In this document: positions 1-5,799 of the stretch, piece after piece | How the letters are laid out: the number at the start of each line of letters is the position of its first letter | Numbering within the stretch: the stretch's first letter is position 1 | Assembly (NCBI GenBank): GCA_046538345.1 | Contig: JBKHJB010000150.1 | Location: 1 to 5,809, forward strand | DNA length: 5,809 nucleotides | Direction: 5' to 3' | Source of the DNA: PUND01 sp046538345 | GTDB taxonomy: Bacteria > Planctomycetota > Phycisphaerae > SM23-33 | Position numbers and translations under genes: made by a program | The notes under the pieces: model-generated | The model's input: only the letters and a program-made list of their open reading frames with translations | The model's database searches: none | Told to the model about the DNA's origin: nothing

Positions 1-125
1 GAGACCAGCACCATACCCTCGGAAATGCCGCTGGAGGCGACCACTTCCTGGACATTGGAGGTGATATTCACGAACTCCCGCTGCTTGCGGGTGTTGAACG
101 TCATGTAGTCGGTTACGCTCTGCAT
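1..125 (-). CDS. yjbQ: YjbQ/UPF0047 family protein, N-terminal part (runs off the left edge)
   Basis: Only the first 41 codons are in the window; the gene continues beyond base 1. The visible peptide opens MQSVTDYMTFNTRKQREF, followed by VNITSNVQEVV and SSGISEGMVLV. This is the usual start of the YjbQ family: a first strand ending in a T-x-K/R-x-R-E-F stretch, then the 'xxIT' motif, then 'SGIxEGxVLV'. Family knowledge: these are small cytosolic proteins of about 130-140 residues. The E. coli member has weak thiamine-phosphate synthase activity, and the true role is unsettled. The conserved histidine and HTTA-like region would lie off the window. The ATG at 125-123 has purine-rich sequence just upstream. 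It begins 18 nt after the stop of the small membrane-protein gene on the same strand, so the two are probably co-transcribed. The family call is confident; the biochemical role is not. Confidence 0.85.
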   Translation of the reverse strand, partial: MQSVTDYMTFNTRKQREFVNITSNVQEVVASSGISEGMVLV

Positions 126-143
126 ATCTCGCTGCCCCGCTGG

Positions 144-326
144 CTAGAACCGCAGAATAATCACACCGGCCGCGAGTAGCACCAGCCCCGCCAGCGCCAG
201 TCCGCCGGCGACTATGTACGCAACATCCATCAGAAGCTTGATGAGAAACAGCACAGCCGCCAGTACTATCAGACCGATGGCCGATCCGACCAGCGACCGC
301 GCCAGCAAGTATCGCTGAGGACTCAT
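144..326 (-). CDS. small two-helix membrane protein, hypothetical
   Basis: This 60-residue protein is almost entirely hydrophobic. Residues about 11-32 and 35-58 form two likely membrane helices joined by a short turn containing K30 and D34. The N-terminus is basic (R5, R10) and the C-terminus ends in Arg-Phe. The ATG at 326-324 is preceded by GGGAG with a 7-nt spacer, a good Shine-Dalgarno. The stop lies 18 nt before the yjbQ start on the same strand. The coherent hydrophobic pattern, ribosome site and tight spacing argue for a real gene rather than a chance reading frame. The glycine- and alanine-rich second helix (AGGLALAGL) suggests close helix packing. I recognise no family and see no catalytic motif. 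A function in thiamine metabolism or with YjbQ cannot be inferred from adjacency alone. Confidence 0.6.
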   Translation of the reverse strand: MSPQRYLLARSLVGSAIGLIVLAAVLFLIKLLMDVAYIVAGGLALAGLVLLAAGVIILRF

Positions 327-357
327 CCGTACGCTCCCGCGGACGACGTTTGCGCTT

Positions 358-387
358 TTGGCATCGGCGCCGTCTCTCTAAGATAAC
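358..387 (+). promoter_or_regulatory. possible sigma70-type promoter for the radical SAM gene
   Basis: In the 113-bp divergent gap, TTGGCA (358-363, five of six matches to the -35 consensus) is followed 18 nt later by GATAAC (382-387, four of six to the -10). TAAGAT at 379-384 is an overlapping alternative with a 15-nt spacer. Transcription would start near 394 and give a leader of about 46 nt. The match is modest, and a divergent promoter for the left-hand genes must share the same gap; I could not pick one out. Confidence 0.25.
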
Positions 388-439
388 GTACTAATGACGA
401 GGCGTATTTTCCAGCTTCACCTGCGAAAGCGAAAGCTCC

Positions 440-2215
440 ATGCGTGATATTGGCGAGCTTGTCAGCCGCGAGCTGCTTCCGTACGTACGCAATCCGGGAC
501 AGTACATCGACCTGGAGACCAACGCCCGGTGCGGCAAGTCCCCGGCGTCGGCGGAGGTGAGCGTCTGTCTGGCCTTTCCCGATGCATACACAGTGGGCAT
601 GTCGCACCTGGGCGGGCAGATCCTCTATCAGGTGCTCAACGACGCTCCCGGCGTCGCCTGTGACCGGACGTATTGTCCGATGCCCGACGCCGAGCAGCGC
701 ATGCGCGAGGCGTCCGTGCCGCTGTTCGGGTGGGAAAGCCGCATCGCGGTGGGGGACTTCGACATACTCGGCGTGTCGCTCTCGACGGACCTGTGCGTTA
801 CCAACGTGCTGACCATGCTGGATCTGGCGGGTGTCCCTCTGACAGCGGTGGATCGCGACGACGAGCACCCCATAGTCGTCGGCGGCGACGCGATGGCCGA
901 CGCGCCCGAGCCGCTGGCGGACTTCTTCGACGTGTTTCTTCCCGGCGACGGCGAGAGGACACTACCGGAGCTGGTGGAGCTTCTTCGCCGGGACGGGTCC
1001 GCCGGCGCCGGCAGGGAGGGCGTGCTGCTGGAGGCAGCGCGGACGATTCCCTCCGCCTACGTCCCGCGGTTCTACGAGCCGGTTTACGAGCAGGGCGTCT
1101 TCGCCGGTCTGAAACGGCTGCGGAGCGACGTGCCGGAATACATCGAACGGGCGCACGTGGCGGATCTGTCGAGTTCGCCGGATCTGACCGCGCCGCTGGT
1201 TCCGCTTTCAGAGGCGGTTCACGAGCGCGTGGTGGTGGAGATAATGCGCGGCTGCCCGAACGCCTGCCGGTTCTGCCAAGCGGGCGCAACCCGACTGCCG
1301 GTGCGGTATCGACCGGTCGAGCAGATAGTCGGCACGGTCCGTGAGGCGCTGGCCAACACGGGCTATCGCGAGGTGGCGCTTCTGAGCTTGTCCAGCAGCG
1401 ACTATCCACATCTGGAGGAACTGATAAACCGGCTGCACGATGAGTTTGCCGAGCGGCACGTTTCGGTGTCGCTGCCGTCATTGCGGGTCGGTACGCAGCT
1501 CCGGCTTCTGCCGGCGTTGACCTCTCGCGTTCGCAAGAGCGGGCTTACCATCGCAGTCGAGGCCGCCTCGCAACGGCTGCGGCGGGCGATGCGGAAGGAC
1601 ATCAGCGACGATGACATCCTCGCCGGCGTACGGGCGGGCTACGAGGCGGGATTGCGGCGCGTGAAGCTGTATTTCATGGCCGGTCTGCCAGGCGAGACGG
1701 ACGAGGACATCGACGCGATTTTCCATCTCTGCCGGCGCATTTCGCAGGTGAAGAAGGACGTGGACGGCCATCCCGCCAGTGTCGATGCGACGGTTTCGTG
1801 GTTCGTGCCCAAACCGCACACGCCCATGCAGTGGGAGCCGATGCGCGACGCGGATTATTACTTCTCGGTCCGCCGACGGCTGAGGGAGCTTTCGCGCCGC
1901 ACACCGGTGAAGTTCAAGTTCCACCGCATAGAGCGGAGCATTCTGGAGGGTCTTATCGGCCGCGGTGACAGGCGAACGGGCAAGGTCATCCGCGCCGCGT
2001 GGGAAAGCGGCGCCCGCATGGACGGCTGGGACGAGCACTTCGATTATTTACACTGGCAGCGGGCCTTCGAAAACACCGGTGTGGACCCCGCCGGGCAGAC
2101 CACCCGCGCTATCCCGCTCGATGCGCCGCTGCCGTGGGCGCATGTCCGCTGCCCACGCACGGAGAAGTTCCTGACGCGGGAAAATCAGAGGTTGCGTGAG
2201 GTATTGGCCGATTGA
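440..2215 (+). CDS. B12-binding-type radical SAM protein, TIGR03960 family (stand-alone form)
   Basis: A 591-residue cytosolic protein. Residues about 38-185 form a Rossmann-like domain of the cobalamin-binding type, with PDAYTVGMSHLGGQILYQ at 48-64, FDILGVSLS near 107-115 and VVGGDAMADAPEPLADF at 146-162. Residues about 262-490 form the radical SAM barrel. The cluster motif is GCPNACRFC, giving a CxxxCxxC set at C272, C276 and C279 for a [4Fe-4S] cluster that cleaves S-adenosylmethionine. Further family landmarks are VSLPSLRVGT (343-352), AVEAASQRLR (372-381), GLPGETDEDI (415-424), WFVPKPHTPMQW (454-465) and GRGDRRTGKV (507-516). Family knowledge: TIGR03960 proteins are uncharacterised and often fused to or beside a TIGR03936 (DUF2344) partner; here neither is present. 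The classic B12 motif DxHxxG is incomplete: H56 and G59 are present but Met replaces Asp, so cobalamin binding is unproven. ATG440 is the first start after an in-frame TGA at 395-397; only weak purine-rich sequence precedes it. The substrate is unknown. Confidence 0.9.
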   Translation: MRDIGELVSRELLPYVRNPGQYIDLETNARCGKSPASAEVSVCLAFPDAYTVGMSHLGGQILYQVLNDAPGVACDRTYCPMPDAEQRMREASVPLFGWESRIAVGDFDILGVSLSTDLCVTNVLTMLDLAGVPLTAVDRDDEHPIVVGGDAMADAPEPLADFFDVFLPGDGERTLPELVELLRRDGSAGAGREGVLLEAARTIPSAYVPRFYEPVYEQGVFAGLKRLRSDVPEYIERAHVADLSSSPDLTAPLVPLSEAVHERVVVEIMRGCPNACRFCQAGATRLPVRYRPVEQIVGTVREALANTGYREVALLSLSSSDYPHLEELINRLHDEFAERHVSVSLPSLRVGTQLRLLPALTSRVRKSGLTIAVEAASQRLRRAMRKDISDDDILAGVRAGYEAGLRRVKLYFMAGLPGETDEDIDAIFHLCRRISQVKKDVDGHPASVDATVSWFVPKPHTPMQWEPMRDADYYFSVRRRLRELSRRTPVKFKFHRIERSILEGLIGRGDRRTGKVIRAAWESGARMDGWDEHFDYLHWQRAFENTGVDPAGQTTRAIPLDAPLPWAHVRCPRTEKFLTRENQRLREVLAD

Positions 2216-2240
2216 GCGTTCCGACCTGCTCCGGCGGTGG

Positions 2241-2341
2241 GAGATCATGAATTACACAAACTAAGACAGGTTACACGAATGGGTTTCTAAATATATATGC
2301 CATTTGTGTAATTTGTGCTCATCTGTGAAATTCGTGGTCTC
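2241..2341. repeat. 42-bp imperfect inverted repeat of TGTG-type units between convergent genes
   Basis: The left arm is 2241-2282, the right arm is 2300-2341, and an AT-rich loop lies at 2283-2299. Aligned in opposite orientation, the arms agree at 31 of 42 positions by my hand count. The longest perfect block is the 11-mer AATTACACAAA (2250-2260) against TTTGTGTAATT (2303-2313); CACGAAT (2274-2280) pairs with ATTCGTG (2330-2336). Within the right arm TGTG recurs at 2305, 2314 and 2324 and CGTG at 2333, a spacing of 9, 10 and 9 nt, and the left arm repeats that spacing on the other strand. As RNA, five of the eleven differences would be G-U pairs on the plus strand. The repeat lies between a stop at 2215 and a stop at 2384, so it could end transcripts from both sides, but no U-tract follows. 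From memory, similar short TGTG-unit intergenic repeats are common in planctomycete-like and Bacteroidetes genomes. It is a dispersed-repeat candidate, not CRISPR. Confidence 0.75.
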
Positions 2342-2353
2342 TTTCGCGCGAAA
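2342..2353. repeat. 12-bp perfect palindrome TTTCGCGCGAAA
   Basis: TTTCGCGCGAAA reads the same on both strands. It begins directly after the right arm of the inverted repeat and lies 30 bp downstream of the pyrK stop. It may be the outer edge of the repeat element or a binding site for a dimeric protein. No matching palindrome borders the left arm, so membership of the repeat is unproven, and no regulator is indicated. Confidence 0.45.
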
Positions 2354-2383
2354 AGCCGGGGAGTGTGGACCCACGTCCGGGCG

Positions 2384-3334
2384 TCAGTCCCAGATGATAT
2401 CGCGCGCATCGAAGACAGGTCCGTCGGTGCAGCAGAGCTTGTAGGACCACCCCTTTGGCGAGTCGTCGCGAATTTTGACGATGCAGGACTGGCAGGTTCC
2501 CATTCCACAGGCCATGTGCCGCTCCATCGCCAGGAGGCACTCTATGCCACGGGTAATGCATACGTCCCCGACCGTCCGCATCATGGCTTCAGGCCCGCAG
2601 GAATAGACTACCGTGTCCTCCGCTGGAGTGCCCGCACTGTCCAGCCACTGGGCAAACGCCTCGCCCACGAAGCCGCCGAAGCCCAGGGAGGCGTCATCGG
2701 TGGCGACGACCGATTGCACACCGATCTCGGCCAGTCGTTTTACGCAGCCGGTCGGCTCCGGCCCGCTTGGCACGTTTCCGACTGTTTTTAGCGGCAGCAG
2801 ATCGGCGGTACCCGCTCCGATGAACGCGAACGTTCGCTTACCCGTGGACGCCAGCGCTTGGGCCTGGTAGAGCAGGGGCGGAACGCCCACGCCGCCGCCT
2901 ACCAGCACGGCTGTGGATTTCGTATCGCTGACACCGAAGCCGTTGCCCAGCGGACCGAGCACGCTGAGCTGCTCGCCCTGGGCGACCTTAGCCATCCAAC
3001 TGGTGCCCTTGCCGATGGCGCGATAGATGATTTCCAGCTCCGCCGTCGGTCCGTTCTGACGCCGGCCGGCCAAGCTGAAAGGCCGACGCAAAAGCGGCTG
3101 GGCGTGAGTGAGTTCCGACTGGCTCAGCTCCGGCGGACGTCCTTCGGGCCAGTCCACCACGCGGTAGCTCTCCGGTTGGACAGGCCGGCGGCACTGAATC
3201 TGCACGAATTGACCGGGAATGGTAGCGGCAAAGCCCTCCACCGGCAGCCGAAGCGCATAGTGCTCGCGGCAGAGCGGCTCATTGGACGCCACCTCCGCGA
3301 GAAACACCCCGCGCTTTGCGGTTTGCTCGGGCAT
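2384..3334 (-). CDS. pyrK: dihydroorotate dehydrogenase (NAD+) electron transfer subunit PyrK
   Basis: A 316-residue cytosolic flavin and iron-sulfur protein. In class 1B dihydroorotate dehydrogenase, PyrK passes electrons from the FMN of PyrD through a [2Fe-2S] cluster and FAD to NAD+, in pyrimidine synthesis. The FAD domain shows PGQFVQIQ (40-47) and the flavin motif RPFS (84-87). The NAD domain has LVGGGVGVPPLL (144-155) and the CGP motif in YSCGPEAMM (244-252). The C-terminal cluster motif is CGMGTCQSC, with C276, C281 and C284, and the fourth ligand is most likely C302 in CTDGPVF; C301 is adjacent. The protein is longer than the usual 230-270 residues, mainly from an extra segment at about 50-80 between PGQFV and RPFS. 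An in-frame TAG lies 15 nt upstream of the ATG and no start codon falls between, so the start is fixed. No Shine-Dalgarno is visible. No pyrD is adjacent: the next gene downstream is convergent and the upstream neighbour is a sugar isomerase. Confidence 0.9.
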   Translation of the reverse strand: MPEQTAKRGVFLAEVASNEPLCREHYALRLPVEGFAATIPGQFVQIQCRRPVQPESYRVVDWPEGRPPELSQSELTHAQPLLRRPFSLAGRRQNGPTAELEIIYRAIGKGTSWMAKVAQGEQLSVLGPLGNGFGVSDTKSTAVLVGGGVGVPPLLYQAQALASTGKRTFAFIGAGTADLLPLKTVGNVPSGPEPTGCVKRLAEIGVQSVVATDDASLGFGGFVGEAFAQWLDSAGTPAEDTVVYSCGPEAMMRTVGDVCITRGIECLLAMERHMACGMGTCQSCIVKIRDDSPKGWSYKLCCTDGPVFDARDIIWD

Positions 3335-3343
3335 GACTGGTGC

Positions 3344-3372
3344 ATACTAGCGCGGGTCGGCGCGGCGGTCAA
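3344..3372 (-). promoter_or_regulatory. candidate pyrK promoter giving a near-leaderless mRNA
   Basis: On the minus strand TTGACC (3372-3367, five of six to the -35 consensus) is followed after exactly 17 nt by TAGTAT (3349-3344, four of six to the -10). Transcription would begin near 3337, only about three bases before the ATG at 3334. That fits the absence of a Shine-Dalgarno ahead of pyrK. The site lies in the 48-bp gap after the isomerase stop, so pyrK could be expressed apart from the upstream genes. Confidence 0.4.
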
Positions 3373-3382
3373 GCCGACTGGC

Positions 3383-4156
3383 TCAGGCCGAATCAATCTG
3401 CTCGCGGAGGCAACGAACCGCCTTGGGTAGCTGCCTGGCGAAGTTGGTCCACTTGGCCTCGATGGAGACACCCCCGTCATAGCCGACGGTCTTGAGCGCC
3501 TTGAAGTACGCCCCGTGGTCTTCCTTGCCGATACCCAGCGGCACCCGACCCTGCGAGTCGGCGCAGTGCGCGTGGACGATAAATTCCCCGGCCTCGCGTA
3601 TATTCAGCGCCGTTTCGCGCTCCAGGGCCATGTGATACGTGTCCGCCAGCAGACGTATGTGCGGATGGTCCACGCATCGGACAAGCTCGGCGCCGGCGCG
3701 AACGCTGTTGATGATGTTACATTCGCCCGTATTCAGCGGCTCGACAACCAGCGTCACATCACAGTCCTGCGCCATCGGCGCCCACCTGCGGAGATGGTCG
3801 GTCAGTTGCTCCATTGCCTCGCCGGCCGGGAAGCCGTCGGGTACTTTCCGGCTGCCTCCGGAGCCGAAGACCAGCGTCTCCGTTCCGGCCATCTGAGCGC
3901 GCCGCATAACGGTCGTGATGTATTCATCCAGCTTGCCCGTATCCACGTCCTCGCCGGTGGTCTTCATATTGCCGGGGATCAGGCAATTGGCCGCTACAAC
4001 CCGATAAGGGGCGGAATCCGCCTCACGACGGCGTTGGTCGAATACGTCCTCGCCTTCCAGCGGACAGAGAAAATGCCCCACTGTGGTTTCGATGTAGTCC
4101 AGCCCGTCGACCTTTTTCGGCAGGTCGCCCGGCTTGGTGCATACGCCTATCCGCAT
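3383..4156 (-). CDS. sugar phosphate isomerase/epimerase-like TIM-barrel protein
   Basis: A 257-residue protein of the xylose isomerase-like TIM-barrel superfamily (AP endonuclease 2 fold), with no signal peptide or membrane segment. The strands carry the usual metal-site residues in order: E139 in VVEPLN, D172 and H175 in ADTYHM, H197 in HAHCAD, and E233 in SIEAKW. The order and spacing resemble the Glu/Asp/His/Glu metal site of D-tagatose 3-epimerase-type enzymes (family knowledge). Family members include sugar epimerases, hydroxypyruvate isomerase and inosose dehydratase; the sequence does not decide among them. GRVPLGIGKEDH (203-214) is the substrate-loop region that in relatives reads closer to 'R.PPGxG'. 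The ATG at 4156 has a near-perfect Shine-Dalgarno. The gene follows the sulfatase by 100 nt on the same strand, suggesting shared use on a sugar released from a sulfated glycan; that link is inference. Confidence 0.85.
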   Translation of the reverse strand: MRIGVCTKPGDLPKKVDGLDYIETTVGHFLCPLEGEDVFDQRRREADSAPYRVVAANCLIPGNMKTTGEDVDTGKLDEYITTVMRRAQMAGTETLVFGSGGSRKVPDGFPAGEAMEQLTDHLRRWAPMAQDCDVTLVVEPLNTGECNIINSVRAGAELVRCVDHPHIRLLADTYHMALERETALNIREAGEFIVHAHCADSQGRVPLGIGKEDHGAYFKALKTVGYDGGVSIEAKWTNFARQLPKAVRCLREQIDSA

Positions 4157-4162
4157 GTGCTT

Positions 4163-4168
4163 CCTCCT
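4163..4168 (-). promoter_or_regulatory. strong Shine-Dalgarno of the isomerase gene
   Basis: AGGAGG on the minus strand sits 6 nt before the ATG at 4156 and fixes that start. It is the strongest ribosome site in the window and suggests efficient translation even though the gene lies 100 nt behind the sulfatase stop. I see no convincing promoter or terminator in the 100-nt gap (4157-4256). Confidence 0.75.
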
Positions 4169-4256
4169 GCCGGCGGAGCTTTCCCCTGAAGATACAGTGG
4201 AACCGCCTTTCCGGAATCTCCCGAGTGTTCCGTCGGCTGGTATTCTGAAGTCTCCA

Positions 4257-5729
4257 TTAGTTTACAGACGATTGCGTCAAACCGGTGGGATATTCTGTCA
4301 GGAAATCCGCGTGTTGCTTCCGGCCTGTATTGCGCAATCGCTCGATGTACTTCTCGGTCTGCTCGCCTTTAGTGTGGAACGGACCTCCTTCGCGCATCAC
4401 CAGCCACATCGGGTCAACGGCGGACGTGCTGGTGGTCATCATCTCGGCGGTCCAGCTTTCCAGCAGCGACTGACCGTGGTCGGTCAAATCGGGTCGCTGG
4501 TCGGAAAGATCGTTCAACTCATGCGGGTCGTCGGCGACGTTGAACAGCATCCTCGCTGGGTAGTGTTTCAGACCGGTGTGATACGTGCGGATAAACAGCC
4601 AGTCGCCCCATCGCACAGACCGCTGGCAGCTCCAGCAGCACTGTCCGCAGACCACCGCGTTCCTTCCGGCTGATTCGCCGCGACGGAACGTCTCGGCGAA
4701 GCTACGCCCGTCCCAATGGGCAGGCACCTCGCCGCCGGCAAGCTCAACGAGTGTAGCGCCGATATCGTTCTGATAGTGCAGGGCGTTGTCGGCCCGTCCG
4801 CCGGTAAGCCCGGGGAACCGCACGATCATCGGCACGCGGCAGGTGGCCCGGTCGGCCGTGGCGTGGTCGCCTATGACGTTCAGCTCACCCATCTGCTCGC
4901 CGTGGTCGGAGGTGATTACGATTACCGTCTCCTCCAGCACGCCGAGAGATCCCAGCGTCCGCAGGACCTTGCCGAACCATTCGTCGGCGTAGCGGATGCC
5001 GCAGTCGTAGCCGTCCACCCAACGCTTGTAGTCTTTCATGGACTCGATGCGGCTGGGCTGGCGGGAATGGGAGCTTTCCCTGCCCATATCGCCGGCCGGC
5101 TCTTGCGGCGTGCCGGGTCCGAAGTCGTCCCACTGGCGCCGTAGAAGCTCCTCGGTGTACCAGCCCTCGAGCGGCTCGTCCGCAAACGGGTTGCCGAAAT
5201 CGTCCGGAGCGCGGTAGGGCGTGTGGGGATCCCAGATGTTGATGTGACAGAACCAGTCATCCTCGGCGCCGTGACGTTTGAGCCAGTCTATGGCTGCGGG
5301 GACGACCTCGTCGGCCCGCTCGCCGCCGCTCTTGCCGGTGTTGTGGAACTCCCGCCAGCCCTCGTGGAACCACCACGCCGAGTGGCGCTCCGCGAACGGG
5401 CTGAAGCTTACCGGATACAGACCCGCCTCGCGAAGCTGCCGGATAAGCCCGGGTCTCTGCCATTTCGTGGAAAATGACCGTTCCATGCCGACCGGGCGGA
5501 TATCGGCGGCTGAGCCGCCGTGCCCGACGATGCCGTTGTGGATGCCGAACATGCCGGTAAACATGCTTGCCCGGCTGGGCAGGCAGGGCGCGTCGGAGAC
5601 GTGGCATTCGTCGAAGCGGACGCCCTCGGCGGCGATGGCGTCGATATTCGCAGACGTATCGCGATGGTAGCCGTAGCAACCGAGATGGTCGGGGCGGAGT
5701 GTGTCGATGTCGAAATACAGTATTCGCAC
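4257..5729 (-). CDS. sulfatase, formylglycine-dependent (CxPSR type)
   Basis: A 490-residue type I sulfatase that hydrolyses sulfate esters by way of a formylglycine made from an active-site cysteine. That cysteine is C49 in CLPSRASMFTG, matching CxPSRxxxxTG, so a formylglycine-generating or anaerobic sulfatase-maturating enzyme is needed elsewhere in the genome. Other site residues are D7 and D9 in FDIDTLRPDHLG, D167 and H169 in WDPHTPY, and D275 and H276 in TSDHGEQMGE. The C-terminal subdomain ends with the typical MLFNVADDPHELNDL (394-408). I start at the GTG (5729), where the protein begins MRILYFDIDTLRPDHLG, as in relatives. A longer TTG start at 5789 is rejected because it lies between the -35 and -10 promoter elements. 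There is no hydrophobic signal peptide with either start, so the enzyme appears cytosolic, unlike many glycan-degrading sulfatases. A CxxCCxxC cluster lies at C361-C368. The substrate cannot be read from sequence; a related phosphonate or phosphate monoester hydrolase is less likely. Confidence 0.92.
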   Translation of the reverse strand: MRILYFDIDTLRPDHLGCYGYHRDTSANIDAIAAEGVRFDECHVSDAPCLPSRASMFTGMFGIHNGIVGHGGSAADIRPVGMERSFSTKWQRPGLIRQLREAGLYPVSFSPFAERHSAWWFHEGWREFHNTGKSGGERADEVVPAAIDWLKRHGAEDDWFCHINIWDPHTPYRAPDDFGNPFADEPLEGWYTEELLRRQWDDFGPGTPQEPAGDMGRESSHSRQPSRIESMKDYKRWVDGYDCGIRYADEWFGKVLRTLGSLGVLEETVIVITSDHGEQMGELNVIGDHATADRATCRVPMIVRFPGLTGGRADNALHYQNDIGATLVELAGGEVPAHWDGRSFAETFRRGESAGRNAVVCGQCCWSCQRSVRWGDWLFIRTYHTGLKHYPARMLFNVADDPHELNDLSDQRPDLTDHGQSLLESWTAEMMTTSTSAVDPMWLVMREGGPFHTKGEQTEKYIERLRNTGRKQHADFLTEYPTGLTQSSVN

Positions 5730-5735
5730 GGAAAA

Positions 5736-5741
5736 CCTCTC
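5736..5741 (-). promoter_or_regulatory. Shine-Dalgarno that sets the sulfatase GTG start
   Basis: GAGAGG on the minus strand lies 6 nt (TTTTCC) before the GTG at 5729-5727. This spacing, and the fact that homologs begin at this point, choose the GTG over the TTG 20 codons upstream. Confidence 0.75.
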
Positions 5742-5771
5742 GCTTCCTGGTCGGTGATTTGAAGGAGCACC

Positions 5772-5799
5772 AATATAAGCTGAACTCAAATGGTGTCAA
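5772..5799 (-). promoter_or_regulatory. sigma70-type promoter of the sulfatase gene
   Basis: On the minus strand a perfect TTGACA (5799-5794) is followed after 16 nt by TATATT (5777-5772, five of six matches to the -10 consensus). Transcription would start near 5765 and give a leader of about 35 nt to the GTG. This is the best promoter match in the window. It may drive both the sulfatase and the isomerase. No operator-like palindrome is evident in the 80 bases visible upstream of the GTG. Confidence 0.65.

Noticed and set aside
1478..2038. Long minus-strand open frame of 186 codons antisense to the radical SAM gene
   Set aside because: It lies wholly inside the radical SAM coding region, has no family-like motifs and is arginine/proline-rich, as expected of a GC-rich shadow frame. 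The same holds for minus-strand frames at 323-868 and 798-1481.
2199..2275. Frameshift removing a C-terminal tail of the radical SAM protein
   Set aside because: Reading the other plus-strand frames past 2199 gives short, unrelated peptides with no cysteine motif, so the stop at 2215 looks genuine.
2241..2341. Short repeated units read as a CRISPR array
   Set aside because: The units are degenerate, only 9-10 nt apart and arranged as an inverted pair with no unique spacers; no cas gene is present.
2216..2353. Classic intrinsic terminator for the convergent genes
   Set aside because: The long stem could form in RNA, but it is imperfect, AT-rich in parts and lacks a following U-tract on either strand, so I list it as a repeat and not as a terminator.
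2858..3430. Plus-strand open frame opposite pyrK, and a similar one at 3515-4189 opposite the isomerase
   Set aside because: Both are antisense to genes with full catalytic motifs and show no coherent domain of their own.
4212..4232. Small hairpin between sulfatase and isomerase (CGGAA pairing with TTCCG)
   Set aside because: Only a 5-bp stem around an 11-nt interior with no U-tract; this is common by chance in GC-rich DNA.
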